This document shows, one piece after another, positions 54,148-64,000 of a stretch of 64,000 nt of DNA (its first letter is position 1; every line of letters begins with the position of its first letter). Origin of the DNA: Burkholderiaceae bacterium (GTDB lineage: Bacteria; Pseudomonadota; Gammaproteobacteria; Burkholderiales; Burkholderiaceae_C); contig JAHCKM010000003.1 of assembly GCA_026125795.1 (NCBI GenBank), positions 744,001 to 808,000 on the forward strand, in the 5' to 3' direction. The notes below the pieces were generated by a model. That model worked only from the letters and a program-made list of their open reading frames with translations. It searched no databases and was not told the origin of the DNA. The position numbers and the translations under genes are program-made.

Positions 54148-55097
54148 TGGCCGGCTGGATGCTCTACCACTACGGCGTGTCACCGTATGCGGAGAAGGCG
54201 CGCTTGTTGCTTGGCCACAAGCAGCTCGCCTGGGGTTCCATCGAAGTGCCGGTAATCCCGCCGCGGCCCGGACTGCAGAAGGTGCTGGGCGGGTTTCGTC
54301 GCATCCCGGTGCTGCAGCGAGGCGCCGATTTCTTCTGCGACACGCGCCTGCTGCCGCACGTGCTCGATAGCGTGCATCCCGAGAGGCCGCTGTTGCCGCG
54401 CCACGCGTGGGTCGTGTCGACGCTGATCGCGCAGTGGGTCGAGCCGCGCGTGTTCCTGATGATGGGTCCGGTTCGGTTCGAGAGCCGCGACGACTTGCAG
54501 GCGCTCGAGGCCATGGGGCTGGTGCCGGGCGACTTCCTGCGCGACCGCGCGCCGTTCATGGCACCGGCGGTTGACACGCGCCGCTCGGGCACCGTGCGGG
54601 CCAGCGCGCGCGATCACGTGGTGTCGTATCTGGCCCTGCTCGAGGCCTTGCTGGACAACGGGCAGGGTTACCTGTGTGGATCCGAACCCTGTGCGGCGGA
54701 CTTTTCCGGCTATCACACCGTGTGGTGGCTGCGCGCAGCACCGCGCCGCCACGCGCTGCTCGATCGGTTCTCGGCGCTCGGTGCATGGGCCGACCGAATG
54801 GCCGCCATCGGTCACGGCCGGCCGCGGCCGACTTCCATTGATGAGGGCCTGCAGGCTGCTTGCGATGCACAGGCCGATGCCGGCTGGCAGCCGGATTGGC
54901 CTGCGGTGAATGATGTACGCCTGGGTTGCGAGGTGAGCCTGCAGCCGGACGACTACGGCCGCGACCCGGTGTTCGGCACCCTGACGGCCGTGACCGAGCG
55001 GCATTTCACCCTGACGCGCGAGGCGCCCGACATCGGCTGGGTGCGGCTGCACTTTCCGAAGGTCGGCTACGAGGTCGTGCTCGCCGAGGCAGCGTGA
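54147..55097 (+). CDS. Glutathione S-transferase family protein
   Basis: A 316-residue protein. The N-terminal thioredoxin-like domain begins MLYHYGVSPYAEKARLLLG and has the cis-Pro region RRIPVLQRGADFFCDT. The helical domain follows (YLALLEALLDNGQGYLCGSE). The last 80 residues (from about LGCEVSLQPDDYGRDPVFG) add a small beta domain, making the protein longer than classical GSTs (about 220). Confidence 0.85.
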   Translation: MAGWMLYHYGVSPYAEKARLLLGHKQLAWGSIEVPVIPPRPGLQKVLGGFRRIPVLQRGADFFCDTRLLPHVLDSVHPERPLLPRHAWVVSTLIAQWVEPRVFLMMGPVRFESRDDLQALEAMGLVPGDFLRDRAPFMAPAVDTRRSGTVRASARDHVVSYLALLEALLDNGQGYLCGSEPCAADFSGYHTVWWLRAAPRRHALLDRFSALGAWADRMAAIGHGRPRPTSIDEGLQAACDAQADAGWQPDWPAVNDVRLGCEVSLQPDDYGRDPVFGTLTAVTERHFTLTREAPDIGWVRLHFPKVGYEVVLAEAA

Positions 55098-55122
55098 CGC
55101 TTCGCGCTACGATCGATCGACC

Positions 55123-55560
55123 ATGACCATCAACATCCAGCCGCTGACACCCGACGACCGTGCCGCGTGGGAGGTGCTTGCGCGGGGCTACAAGGAGTTC
55201 TACAAGACGCCGACCACCGATGCCGAGTACGCGGCGGCATGGAGCCGGCTGCTGGCGCAAGACGGCGTGCATGGGCTCGCGGCCCGGGTCGACGGCCGAT
55301 TGGTCGGCCTCGCACACTACCTGTTCCACACCTCGGTCTGGGCCACGACCAACTGCTACCTGCAGGACCTGTTCACGCTGCACGCCGCGCGCGGCAAGGG
55401 CGTGGCGCGTGCCTTGATCGAGGCGGTGGCCGCCCAGGCACGCCAACGCAAGGCGGCGCGCTACTACTGGCTGACGCAGGAGCACAACGCCGTGGCGCGC
55501 GTGCTGTACAACAAGGTCGGCAAGTACCAGGGTTTCATCCGCTACGACTACCCGCTGTAG
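55123..55560 (+). CDS. GNAT family N-acetyltransferase
   Basis: A 145-residue protein. The N-terminus ITIQPLTPDDRAAWEVLARG-like block, WATTNCYLQDLFTLHAARGK (acetyl-CoA loop entrance) and VARALIEAVAAQARQRKAAR define the GNAT fold; YWLTQEHNAVARVLYNKVG is typical for the 'GNAT with polyamine-like substrate' group. The next gene starts at the base after its stop. Confidence 0.88.
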   Translation: MTINIQPLTPDDRAAWEVLARGYKEFYKTPTTDAEYAAAWSRLLAQDGVHGLAARVDGRLVGLAHYLFHTSVWATTNCYLQDLFTLHAARGKGVARALIEAVAAQARQRKAARYYWLTQEHNAVARVLYNKVGKYQGFIRYDYPL

Positions 55561-56265
55561 ATGAACAAGCCATTGCACATCGGCATCGTCGCGTGCTCCG
55601 CCGAAGGCGCGGCGCTGTGTTATCGCACCATCTGCACCGAAGGCGCAGATCTGCTGGGCCCGCACGCGCATCCCGAGGTGTCGATGCACACGCCGCCGCT
55701 GGCTGACTACATGGAGCGGATCTACCGCAACGACTGGGCCGGCGTGGCCGAGCTGATGCTCGATTCGGCGCACAAGCTGGCGGCCACCGGCGCCGACTTC
55801 CTGATCTGCCCGGACAACACCATCCACCAGGCGCTGCCGCTGGTGCGGCCGCGCTCGCCGCGTCCGTGGCTTCATATCGCGGAAGAGGTGGCGCGCGAGG
55901 CGGTGTCGCGCGGGTACCGGCGCCTGGGGCTGACCGGCACACGCTGGCTGGTGATGAGTGATGTCTATCCGCAGGCGCTGGCCGCGCACGGCCTGGCGTT
56001 TCAGCGGCCGAGCGATGCCGATCGCGACGAGATCAACCGCATCATCATGGACGAGCTGGTCTACGGCCGCTTCAAGCCCGAATCGGTGGCCGTGTTCCAG
56101 CGCGTGATCGAGGGCTTCAAGCGCGACGGCTGCGATGCGGTGGTGCTCGGGTGCACCGAGATCCCGTTGATCATCCACGACGGCAACTCCGCGCTGCCGA
56201 CGCTCGACTCTACCCGCCTGCTGGCACGCGCCGCGCTGCGCCAGGCGGTGCAAGCCAACCGCTGA
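55561..56265 (+). CDS. Aspartate/glutamate racemase family protein
   Basis: A 234-residue enzyme. The two catalytic cysteines are expected in the early block IVACSAEGAALCYRTIC, or in the position occupied by Asn of CPDNTIHQAL, and in CDAVVLGCTEIPLII. If the first cysteine is replaced, as CPDNT suggests, the enzyme may not be a full racemase. The protein has the usual two Rossmann-like halves. It starts directly after the GNAT stop. Confidence 0.85.
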   Translation: MNKPLHIGIVACSAEGAALCYRTICTEGADLLGPHAHPEVSMHTPPLADYMERIYRNDWAGVAELMLDSAHKLAATGADFLICPDNTIHQALPLVRPRSPRPWLHIAEEVAREAVSRGYRRLGLTGTRWLVMSDVYPQALAAHGLAFQRPSDADRDEINRIIMDELVYGRFKPESVAVFQRVIEGFKRDGCDAVVLGCTEIPLIIHDGNSALPTLDSTRLLARAALRQAVQANR

Positions 56266-56270
56266 GCACC

Positions 56271-56648
56271 ATGCCCTGCGCCGAAACCCTCGAGCGCTTC
56301 ATCGCACGCGTGGAATCCAACGCCCATGTGGAGGCGATCGAGGAGTTCTACACCGAGCACGCGACCATGCGCGAGAACATGGCACCGCCGCGCACCGGCC
56401 GTGCCACGCTGATGACGCAGGAACGCGTCACGCTGTCGCGCGTGCGCTCGGTGCAGTCGCGCTGCGTGCGGCCCGTATTGGTCAACGGCGATACCGTGGT
56501 CGTGCGCTGGATCTTCCGCTTCGAGGCGCCCGACGGCCGGGTGCGCGAGATGGAGGAACTGGCCTGGCAGCGCTGGGACGGCGAGCGCATCGCCGAGGAG
56601 CAGTTCTTCTACGACCCGGCGCAGCTCGCCTGGCGCGATCCGGCCTAG
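56271..56648 (+). CDS. SnoaL/NTF2-like protein
   Basis: A 125-residue alpha+beta protein. FIARVESNAHVEAIEEFYTE, ATMRENMAPPRTGRATL and VVVRWIFRFEAPDGRVRE are consistent with the SnoaL-like polyketide cyclase/steroid isomerase fold. The active site and substrate are unknown. It is 5 bp after the racemase gene, same transcript likely. Confidence 0.8.
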   Translation: MPCAETLERFIARVESNAHVEAIEEFYTEHATMRENMAPPRTGRATLMTQERVTLSRVRSVQSRCVRPVLVNGDTVVVRWIFRFEAPDGRVREMEELAWQRWDGERIAEEQFFYDPAQLAWRDPA

Positions 56649-56672
56649 CAGCCGCGGCGTTGAGGCCCCGCA

Positions 56673-58049
56673 TCACTGCAGCGGCTTGAGGTCGCTGAGC
56701 AGCGTCGGGACCAGCTCGCTGACCGTGGGATGCACGTGCATCGCGCGGCGCAAGGTGGTGTAGGGCTGGCGCGCCGCCATGGTGTCGACAAAGGTGTGGA
56801 TCACCTCGTCGGCGTTCAGGCCGAGCAGCGCGGCGCCGAGGATCTGGCGCGACTGCGCATCGACCAGCACCTTCATGAAGCCCTGGGTTTCGCCGGCCTC
56901 GCGCGCGCGGCCGACGCGGGTCATCTGCATGCGGCCGATCAACGCGGGCTTGCCGCGCTCGCGCACCTCTCGCTCGGTGAGGCCCACGCGCCCGAGCGGC
57001 GGGTCGACGAACAGCGCATAGGTCATGATGCGGTCGCTGAGCTTGCGGTGCTCGTCGCGGAACAGGTTGCCGGCGACGATCTCGTAGTCGTTGTACGCGG
57101 TGTGCGTGAACGCGCCGCGGCCATTGCAGTCGCCCAGCGCCCACACGCCGGACACGTTGGTCTCGAGCTGCTCGTTCACCGTGACATAGCCGCGTTCATC
57201 GCAAGCGATGCCGGCGCGATCGAGGCCCAGATCGGCCGTGTTCGGCGTGCGTCCGGTGGCCAGCAACAGGTGCGAGCCCTCGACCTCGGGCCGGCCGCAG
57301 GAGGTGCGCACCGCGATGTGCCTGTCGCGCGGCGCCACGGCGACGCACTGCGACGCGGTGTGCACGTGGATCCCCTCGCCCTCGAGGATCTGCTGGATCG
57401 CGGCCGACACCTCGTCGTCCTCGCGCGCGATCACGCGCGGCGCCATCTCCACCACCGTGACCTGCGATCCGAAGCGTCGGTACATCTGCGCGAACTCCAG
57501 GCCGATGTAGCTGCCGCCGATCACGATCAGGTGCTCCGGCAGCCTGTCGAGCTCGAGGATGCTGGTGTTGTCGAGCGCCGGGACGCGGTCCATGCCCTCG
57601 ATCGGCGGGCGCGCCGCGCGGCCGCCCACGTTGAGGAAGATCTTGGGCGCACGCAAGCGCCGGCCGTTCACCTCGACGGTGTGCGCATCGACAAAGCGCG
57701 CCGCGCCGAAGATCAGCTCGAGCTTGTCGGTGCCATCGATCCAGCGCTGCAGGTTCTGGCGCGACTGGTTCACCACGCCGTCCTTGCGAGCCTTCACCGC
57801 GGCCATGTCGACACGCACGCCGCCATCGAGCTGCACGCCCCACTCGGCGGCGCGCCGTGCCACCTGCGCCGCGCGTGCGCTGGCCACCAGCGTCTTGGTG
57901 GGGATGCAGCCGTCGTTGACGCAGGTGCCGCCGAGGCGCACGCGTTCGATCAGCGCCGTGCGCAGCCCGTGCTGTGCACACTCCACCGCCAACGGAGGTC
58001 CGGCCTGGCCGGCGCCGATCACGATGGCGTCGTACGACGTGGTGTCCAT
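56673..58049 (-). CDS. FAD-dependent pyridine nucleotide-disulfide oxidoreductase
   Basis: A 458-residue flavoprotein close to mercuric reductase/dihydrolipoamide dehydrogenase. FAD motif DAIVIGAGQAGPPLAVECA; the redox cysteines are Cys43 and Cys48 in GGTCVNDGCIPTKTLV. NAD(P) motif VIGGSYIGLEFAQMYRRFG; the second FAD motif GVWALGDCNGRGAFTHTAYN. The C-terminal dimer domain has HPTVSELVPTLL. The N-terminal metal-binding domain and C-terminal Cys pair of MerA are absent, so it probably does not reduce mercury. Confidence 0.9.
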   Translation of the reverse strand: MDTTSYDAIVIGAGQAGPPLAVECAQHGLRTALIERVRLGGTCVNDGCIPTKTLVASARAAQVARRAAEWGVQLDGGVRVDMAAVKARKDGVVNQSRQNLQRWIDGTDKLELIFGAARFVDAHTVEVNGRRLRAPKIFLNVGGRAARPPIEGMDRVPALDNTSILELDRLPEHLIVIGGSYIGLEFAQMYRRFGSQVTVVEMAPRVIAREDDEVSAAIQQILEGEGIHVHTASQCVAVAPRDRHIAVRTSCGRPEVEGSHLLLATGRTPNTADLGLDRAGIACDERGYVTVNEQLETNVSGVWALGDCNGRGAFTHTAYNDYEIVAGNLFRDEHRKLSDRIMTYALFVDPPLGRVGLTEREVRERGKPALIGRMQMTRVGRAREAGETQGFMKVLVDAQSRQILGAALLGLNADEVIHTFVDTMAARQPYTTLRRAMHVHPTVSELVPTLLSDLKPLQ

Positions 58050-58213
58050 TTGTGGTCTCCCGGGCTCCAACGGCCCCGGTCGTTCGTCGTGGCCGGCGAA
58101 CAAACCTTGCAGCCATGGTGCACCCTGCCGCCGACCCGGCAGCCGGTGCGGCGGCATCGGCCGCCCGGCGTCAGGGTCTATGCCGCGCCGCTGCGCCGCT
58201 GGCGGGCTCTTCG

Positions 58214-59407
58214 CTACGGGAATGCGAACAGCAACGGCGGCACGGCCGCCCTGGCATCGATCGACTGGCTCTTCGTCGCGCCACCCGATGTCGCCTCCAC
58301 CGAGTACAGGCCGGTTGCGGCGTTGTCGGCGTTGAACGCGAGTGCGGGCGGCGTGGCCGCGTACCCGGCCCAGACCGGCGTGGCCAGCGGCAACTGCAGC
58401 GAGAACGTGCCGTCCGTATCGTCGGCGGCGGTCCATGCCACTTCGATCGAGGTCGGATTCGGTGTCGTGGCCAGGGTCTGGAGCGCGCGCACCGAGGCGG
58501 ACGCAGGCGGCGTGGTCGTCACCGTGCCTGTCACCGTGCGCGGAGCCGACGCGGCTGCCGGCGGCAGCAGTGGTGCCGAGGCGGCACCCACGATGGTGGG
58601 CGCGGCTGCTGCCATCACGGGGACACCGGTGATTGCGGCAGTGGCACGGGTCGGGTGGGTCAGCACGAGCGTGTACGAGCCCACCGGCACCGGGTAGAGC
58701 ACGAACTTGCCGGTCAGCGGGTCGGGCGGCGTGGCCTTGACCGGCTCTCCAGCGGCCTGCGCCGACACCCGCGCGGTGGCGGCGATCGAGGGGTCGACGT
58801 AGCCTTCGATGCGGCCGACATCGGTGATGCGTGGGATCACCGTGACCACCGGCTTCAGGTTGTATTGCCCGGAGTTGCCGCGACGCACGATGGACTTGCA
58901 GGCATCGAAATCGAGCACCACGTCGGCAATCTGGTTCGCACCGACATCGATGTTCACGTTGAGCTTCAGTCCGGACTGCTGTGCGCTCGGCGTGGTCAGC
59001 GCGACCTCTCTGCCGCCGCTGGGAACCACGGAGTTGGCCAACGGTGCGCCGTTGCCGTTGTCGGCCAGCACGAGGCGCAGCTGCGTGTAGCGGCCGGCGG
59101 GCAGCGGCGTCTCGCCCAGTTCCGCGAGCACGCCGTTGGTCAGCGACAGCAGGTCGACGCGGCGCCGCGGCGAGACGACGAGATCGGTCCAGCCGGCGTC
59201 GTTGTCGCCGGCGCCGCTGCTTTGATGCACGCGCACGCGCTCGATCGTCACGTTGACGGCGTCATAGCCGCATGCCGGCGCGTCGGTGAGCGCGACACGC
59301 AGCGTGCCCGTGCCGTCGGCGGTTTCACCGCTGCCGCCGCACCCGGCCAGTGTGATTGCGGTTGCGGCGCAGGCCGCGGTCAGCGTGGAGACGAACAGAG
59401 TGCGCAT
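58214..59407 (-). CDS. DUF4382 lipoprotein
   Basis: A 397-residue lipoprotein. The lipobox LAGC ends the signal peptide at about residue 22 (AATAITLAGCGGSGE). The DUF4382 domain follows (LRVALTDAPACGYDAVNVTI, PAGRYTQLRLVLADN). The C-terminal half has carboxypeptidase-regulatory-like beta segments and a Pro/Ala/Thr-rich stretch. AAGGAAA precedes the ATG. Probably surface or outer-membrane bound; function unknown. Confidence 0.85.
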   Translation of the reverse strand: MRTLFVSTLTAACAATAITLAGCGGSGETADGTGTLRVALTDAPACGYDAVNVTIERVRVHQSSGAGDNDAGWTDLVVSPRRRVDLLSLTNGVLAELGETPLPAGRYTQLRLVLADNGNGAPLANSVVPSGGREVALTTPSAQQSGLKLNVNIDVGANQIADVVLDFDACKSIVRRGNSGQYNLKPVVTVIPRITDVGRIEGYVDPSIAATARVSAQAAGEPVKATPPDPLTGKFVLYPVPVGSYTLVLTHPTRATAAITGVPVMAAAAPTIVGAASAPLLPPAAASAPRTVTGTVTTTPPASASVRALQTLATTPNPTSIEVAWTAADDTDGTFSLQLPLATPVWAGYAATPPALAFNADNAATGLYSVEATSGGATKSQSIDARAAVPPLLFAFP

Positions 59408-59493
59408 CGTGTTTTTCCTTGCCAACGATAGTATGTGCTTTTAGCCCATATAGGGACGCTCCAAGGAACGAAGTGCGAAGACCCCGGCTACGG

Positions 59494-59512
59494 GCGTGGC
59501 TTTGCGCCACGC
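59494..59512. terminator. Hairpin after the hybrid histidine kinase
   Basis: GCGTGGC (59494-59500) pairs with GCCACGC (59506-59512). It lies just past the kinase stop in a 116-bp gap before the DUF4382 gene. No T-run, so only a candidate. Confidence 0.35.
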
Positions 59513-59523
59513 AAGAGCGCCCG

Positions 59524-61518
<1,995 letters not shown>

Positions 61519-61600
61519 CGCTCGCGCGACTCCTGCGACACTGGCAAAGAAGCATAGCCTACGCAGGTATTCACGGGCGCATGCAGGGGTCGCTGACAGA

Positions 61601-62284
61601 ATGCGGGCGATGCGCGTCATGAAGCTCGCATTGGCACTGTTGCTGGCGGCCAGTCTGGCCGCCAACCTGGTGTGGCTGTCGCGCCTGTGGGGCGAGCCGG
61701 CGCGGCGCAGCTCGACCCAATCCGCCGCCATCGACCAGTTCGAGGTGATCCGTACCAAAGGCGGCCTGCTCGCCGTGAGCACCATCAAGGCGCCGGAGTC
61801 CTTCCAGGCCACGGCCGACCACACCGTGCTCGGCGTGCCGGTGGGCCAGACCACTAGCCAGATCCGCGTGCAGGCGGTCTACGCCTACCACGTGGAGCTG
61901 GCGCCCGAGTGGAAGGTGACGCTGCGCGACAAGACGTTCATCGTGATCGCGCCGCGCGTCAAGCCGACCCTGCCGGTGGCGATCGACACCGCGCGAATCG
62001 AGCGCTATGCGTCGGGTGCGTGGTCGTTGTTCACCGGTGCGGCCGAGCTCGACCGGCTGCAGCGCTCGATCAGCCAGAGCCTGGCGGCCAAGGCCGGGCT
62101 TCCGAGCTACATCCAGTTCCAGCGCGAGGCGGCGCGGACCACGGTGACCGAGTTCGTCACCAAATGGATGCTCGGGCACGAGCGCTACAAGACGGCCGGC
62201 GACTACAAGGTGCGGGTGTTCTTCGCCGACGAGCCGATCGAGGCGCTTGGCTCGGCGCCGCCGCCGTTGGTCAAGGAACAGTAG
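61601..62284 (+). CDS. DUF4230-like membrane-anchored protein
   Basis: A protein of about 227 residues. An N-terminal signal anchor ([20 protein letters not shown]) is followed by the DUF4230-type domain ([40 protein letters not shown]). Three ATGs (61601, 61610, 61619) are possible starts. Function unknown. Its end faces the convergent MacB permease gene with 3 bp between. Confidence 0.8.
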   Translation: MRAMRVMKLALALLLAASLAANLVWLSRLWGEPARRSSTQSAAIDQFEVIRTKGGLLAVSTIKAPESFQATADHTVLGVPVGQTTSQIRVQAVYAYHVELAPEWKVTLRDKTFIVIAPRVKPTLPVAIDTARIERYASGAWSLFTGAAELDRLQRSISQSLAAKAGLPSYIQFQREAARTTVTEFVTKWMLGHERYKTAGDYKVRVFFADEPIEALGSAPPPLVKEQ

Positions 62285-62287
62285 ACG

Positions 62288-63493
62288 TCACTCGTGCCGC
62301 AGCGCCTCAATGGGATCGAGCCGCGCCGCGCGCCGCGCCGGGAAGTAGCCGAACACCACGCCGATGCCGGCCGAGAACACGAAGGCCAGCAAGTTGATGG
62401 CCGGGCTGAACAGGTAGGGCACTTGCATCACCTGCGCCAGCACCAGCGACATCGCCGTGGCCAGCACGATGCCGATCACACCGCCGAGCGCGGCCAGCAC
62501 CACGGCCTCGATCAGGAACTGCAGCATCACCTCGTGCTCGAGCGCGCCGATCGCGAGCCGCACGCCGATCTCGCGCGTGCGCTCGGTGACGCTGACCAAC
62601 ATGATGTTCATGATGCCGATGCCGCCCACCAGCAGGCTCACCGCGGCCACTGCGCCGAGCAGCGTGGTCATGATTTTCGTCGTACCCGACAGCGTGTCGG
62701 CCACCTGCTTGGTGTCGAGCACGTTGAAGTTGTCGTCATCCGCGTCGGCCAGCTTGCGGCGCTCGCGCAGCAGCTGCGTGAGGCTGGCCTTGATGCGCTC
62801 GGCGTCGCTGCCGTCTTCCATCGACACCAGCAGCGTGTTGACGCGCTGGTTGCCGAGCACGCGGCGCTGTACGGTGTGCAGCGGCAGCAGGACCACGTCG
62901 TCCTGGTCGTTGCCCATCGCGCCCTGGCCCTTGGCGCCGAGCACGCCGATGATTTCGCAGGAGAACTGCTTCACCCGCAGCGCTTGTCCCACCGGAGAGC
63001 CGCTGGCAAAGAGCTCGCGACGCAGTGTCTCGCCGATCAGGCAGACCGCGGCGCCCGCGTTCAGCTCGTTGTCGCTGAACAAGCGGCCTTCGCGCACGGT
63101 CCAGTTGTTGGTGGTGAAGTAGTCGTTGGTGCTGCCGGTGAGGGTCGTGGTCCAGTTGCGGCCGTTGGCCACCACCGTGCCGCCGCTGCGCGCCTCGGGC
63201 GCCACCGCACGGATGCCACCGATCTGCGTGGCCACGGCCTGCGCATCGGCTTCCTTGAAGTACGGCGCGCCGCCGCTGCCCGGGCCCAGGCGCTGGCCGG
63301 GCCGCACCATCAACAGATTGGTGCCCAGGCTGGTGATCTGGTCCTGCACCGCGCGCGTGGCCCCGTTGCCGAGCGTGACCATGGTGATTACCGCGCTCAC
63401 GCCGATCACGATGCCGAGGATCGTCAGGAACGAGCGCAGCAGGTGGCGGCGGATCTCGCGCAGCGACAGCAGCAGCGTGTTCCACCACATCAT
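62288..63493 (-). CDS. MacB-type ABC transporter permease
   Basis: A 401-residue protein. One N-terminal membrane helix (LLRSFLTILGIVIGVSAVIT) leads into the periplasmic MacB_PCD domain, and three C-terminal membrane segments form the FtsX domain (LLGAVAAVSLLVGGIGIMNI, VTERTREIGVRLAIGA). With the ATPase from the adjacent gene and an adaptor (MacA-like, not in the window) it would export a peptide, lipid or drug. The start overlaps the ATPase stop. Confidence 0.92.
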   Translation of the reverse strand: MMWWNTLLLSLREIRRHLLRSFLTILGIVIGVSAVITMVTLGNGATRAVQDQITSLGTNLLMVRPGQRLGPGSGGAPYFKEADAQAVATQIGGIRAVAPEARSGGTVVANGRNWTTTLTGSTNDYFTTNNWTVREGRLFSDNELNAGAAVCLIGETLRRELFASGSPVGQALRVKQFSCEIIGVLGAKGQGAMGNDQDDVVLLPLHTVQRRVLGNQRVNTLLVSMEDGSDAERIKASLTQLLRERRKLADADDDNFNVLDTKQVADTLSGTTKIMTTLLGAVAAVSLLVGGIGIMNIMLVSVTERTREIGVRLAIGALEHEVMLQFLIEAVVLAALGGVIGIVLATAMSLVLAQVMQVPYLFSPAINLLAFVFSAGIGVVFGYFPARRAARLDPIEALRHE

Positions 63494-64000
63494 CGGACCT
63501 CGTCGGAGGCCACCAGCCCGTCGACAAACCGCACCACGCGGCGCGCATAGGCGGCCATGTCGGGCTCGTGCGTCACCATCAGCACGGTGATGTCGTGCTC
63601 CTCGTTGAGCTTGCGCAGCAGTTCCATGATCTCGAGGCCGCGCTGCGAATCGAGGTTGCCGGTGGGCTCGTCGGCCAGCAGCACCGCCGGCTCGCAGACG
63701 ATGGCGCGCGCGATCGCCACGCGTTGTTGCTGGCCACCGGACAGCTCGGCCGGCGTGTGGTGCTCCCAACCCGTCAGGCCCACCGACGCGAGCGCGCGCT
63801 GGGCCATCGCATGGCGCACCGAGGCCTTCTCGCCGCGGTACAGCAGCGGCAGCTCCACGTTCTCCTGCGCCGACGTGCGCGCCAGCAGGTTGAAGCCTTG
63901 GAACACGAAGCCGAACCAGCGCCGGCGCAGCCGCGCGCGCTGGTCGCGCGACAGCCGCTCCACCGAGACGCCGCGAAACTGGTATTGCCCTGCAGTGGGA
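63490..64000 (-). CDS. MacB/LolD-type ABC transporter ATP-binding protein, partial
   Basis: Partial: it runs off the right edge, so the N-terminus with Walker A is outside. Visible are the Q-loop FGFVFQGFNLLARTSAQENV, signature [15 protein letters not shown], Walker B VLLADEPTGNLDS and the H-loop VTHEPDMAAYARR. It is the ATPase of the permease encoded next to it, with a 4-bp overlap. Confidence 0.92.
   Translation of the reverse strand, partial: PTAGQYQFRGVSVERLSRDQRARLRRRWFGFVFQGFNLLARTSAQENVELPLLYRGEKASVRHAMAQRALASVGLTGWEHHTPAELSGGQQQRVAIARAIVCEPAVLLADEPTGNLDSQRGLEIMELLRKLNEEHDITVLMVTHEPDMAAYARRVVRFVDGLVASDEVR

Noticed and set aside
56673-58049. Mercuric reductase (merA)
   Set aside because: The redox Cys pair is shared by the wider family, but the N-terminal metal-binding domain, C-terminal Cys pair and other mer genes are missing.
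59408-59523. Riboswitch in the AT-richer gap before the DUF4382 gene
   Set aside because: Only short hairpins and a normal ribosome site were seen; no known aptamer pattern could be recognised.

Overview
The window is very GC-rich, densely coded DNA with many ATGA/GTGA start-stop overlaps. Its gene content (fused LivM-LivG transporter, CoA-dependent aerobic aromatic degradation, phasin-like protein, Burkholderiales-type intergenic repeats) suggests a free-living betaproteobacterium of the order Burkholderiales, probably in the Rubrivivax/Leptothrix/Comamonadaceae area. This assignment rests on protein character only. No rRNA, tRNA, CRISPR array or replication origin was seen.

Region 1 (1-14.4 kb, all + strand): an aromatic-acid catabolic cluster. 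In order it holds the end of a Rieske ring-hydroxylating dioxygenase alpha subunit, its beta subunit, a branched-chain-amino-acid-type ABC importer (binding protein, LivH, fused LivM-LivG, LivF), an acyl-CoA ligase, a 777-residue two-domain flavoprotein of the 2-aminobenzoyl-CoA monooxygenase/reductase or salicylyl-CoA 5-hydroxylase type, a MarR regulator, enoyl-CoA hydratase, acyl-CoA dehydrogenase, thioesterase and RidA. The likely logic is uptake, CoA activation, ring hydroxylation/reduction, beta-oxidation-like steps and rescue by thioesterase and RidA. Two 235-bp elements with terminal inverted repeats sit in front of the beta-subunit gene and the MarR gene.

Region 2 (14.6-29.6 kb): phosphonate use. 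C-P lyase genes phnGHIJK-LM run on the + strand, interrupted between phnK and phnL by an IS110-family element. A DUF1045 'phosphonate metabolism' gene and a CYTH-CHAD (polyphosphate-binding type) gene diverge from phnG. A convergent block holds the importer phnCDE and an HD-domain phosphonate protein.

Region 3 (29.6-43.4 kb): phosphate-starvation and membrane-lipid genes: a ZntB/CorA transporter, ppk2, an OlsB-like ornithine lipid acyltransferase, a PlcP-like metallophosphoesterase, an LplT-like transporter, a GT4 glycosyltransferase, two uncharacterised membrane proteins, a membrane-anchored class III aminotransferase (frameshifted near its end), phosphatidylserine decarboxylase and, further on, phosphatidylserine synthase. 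Good matches to the PhoB box (two CTGTCAY-type halves 11 bp apart) lie in front of phnG, phnC, ppk2, olsB, plcP, the glycosyltransferase and the Mpo1-like gene. Regions 2 and 3 therefore look like one large Pho regulon covering phosphonate scavenging, polyphosphate and replacement of phospholipids by phosphorus-free lipids.

Region 4 (43.4-64 kb): ordinary mixed genes: a response regulator, MgtC, hemerythrin, DUF3500, a GrdB-like protein lacking visible selenocysteine, SDR and epimerase enzymes, a run of small tightly packed genes (two RidA-type or DUF families, GST, GNAT, racemase), an FAD disulfide oxidoreductase, a DUF4382 lipoprotein, a hybrid histidine kinase, DUF4230 and the start of a MacB-type exporter that runs off the right edge.
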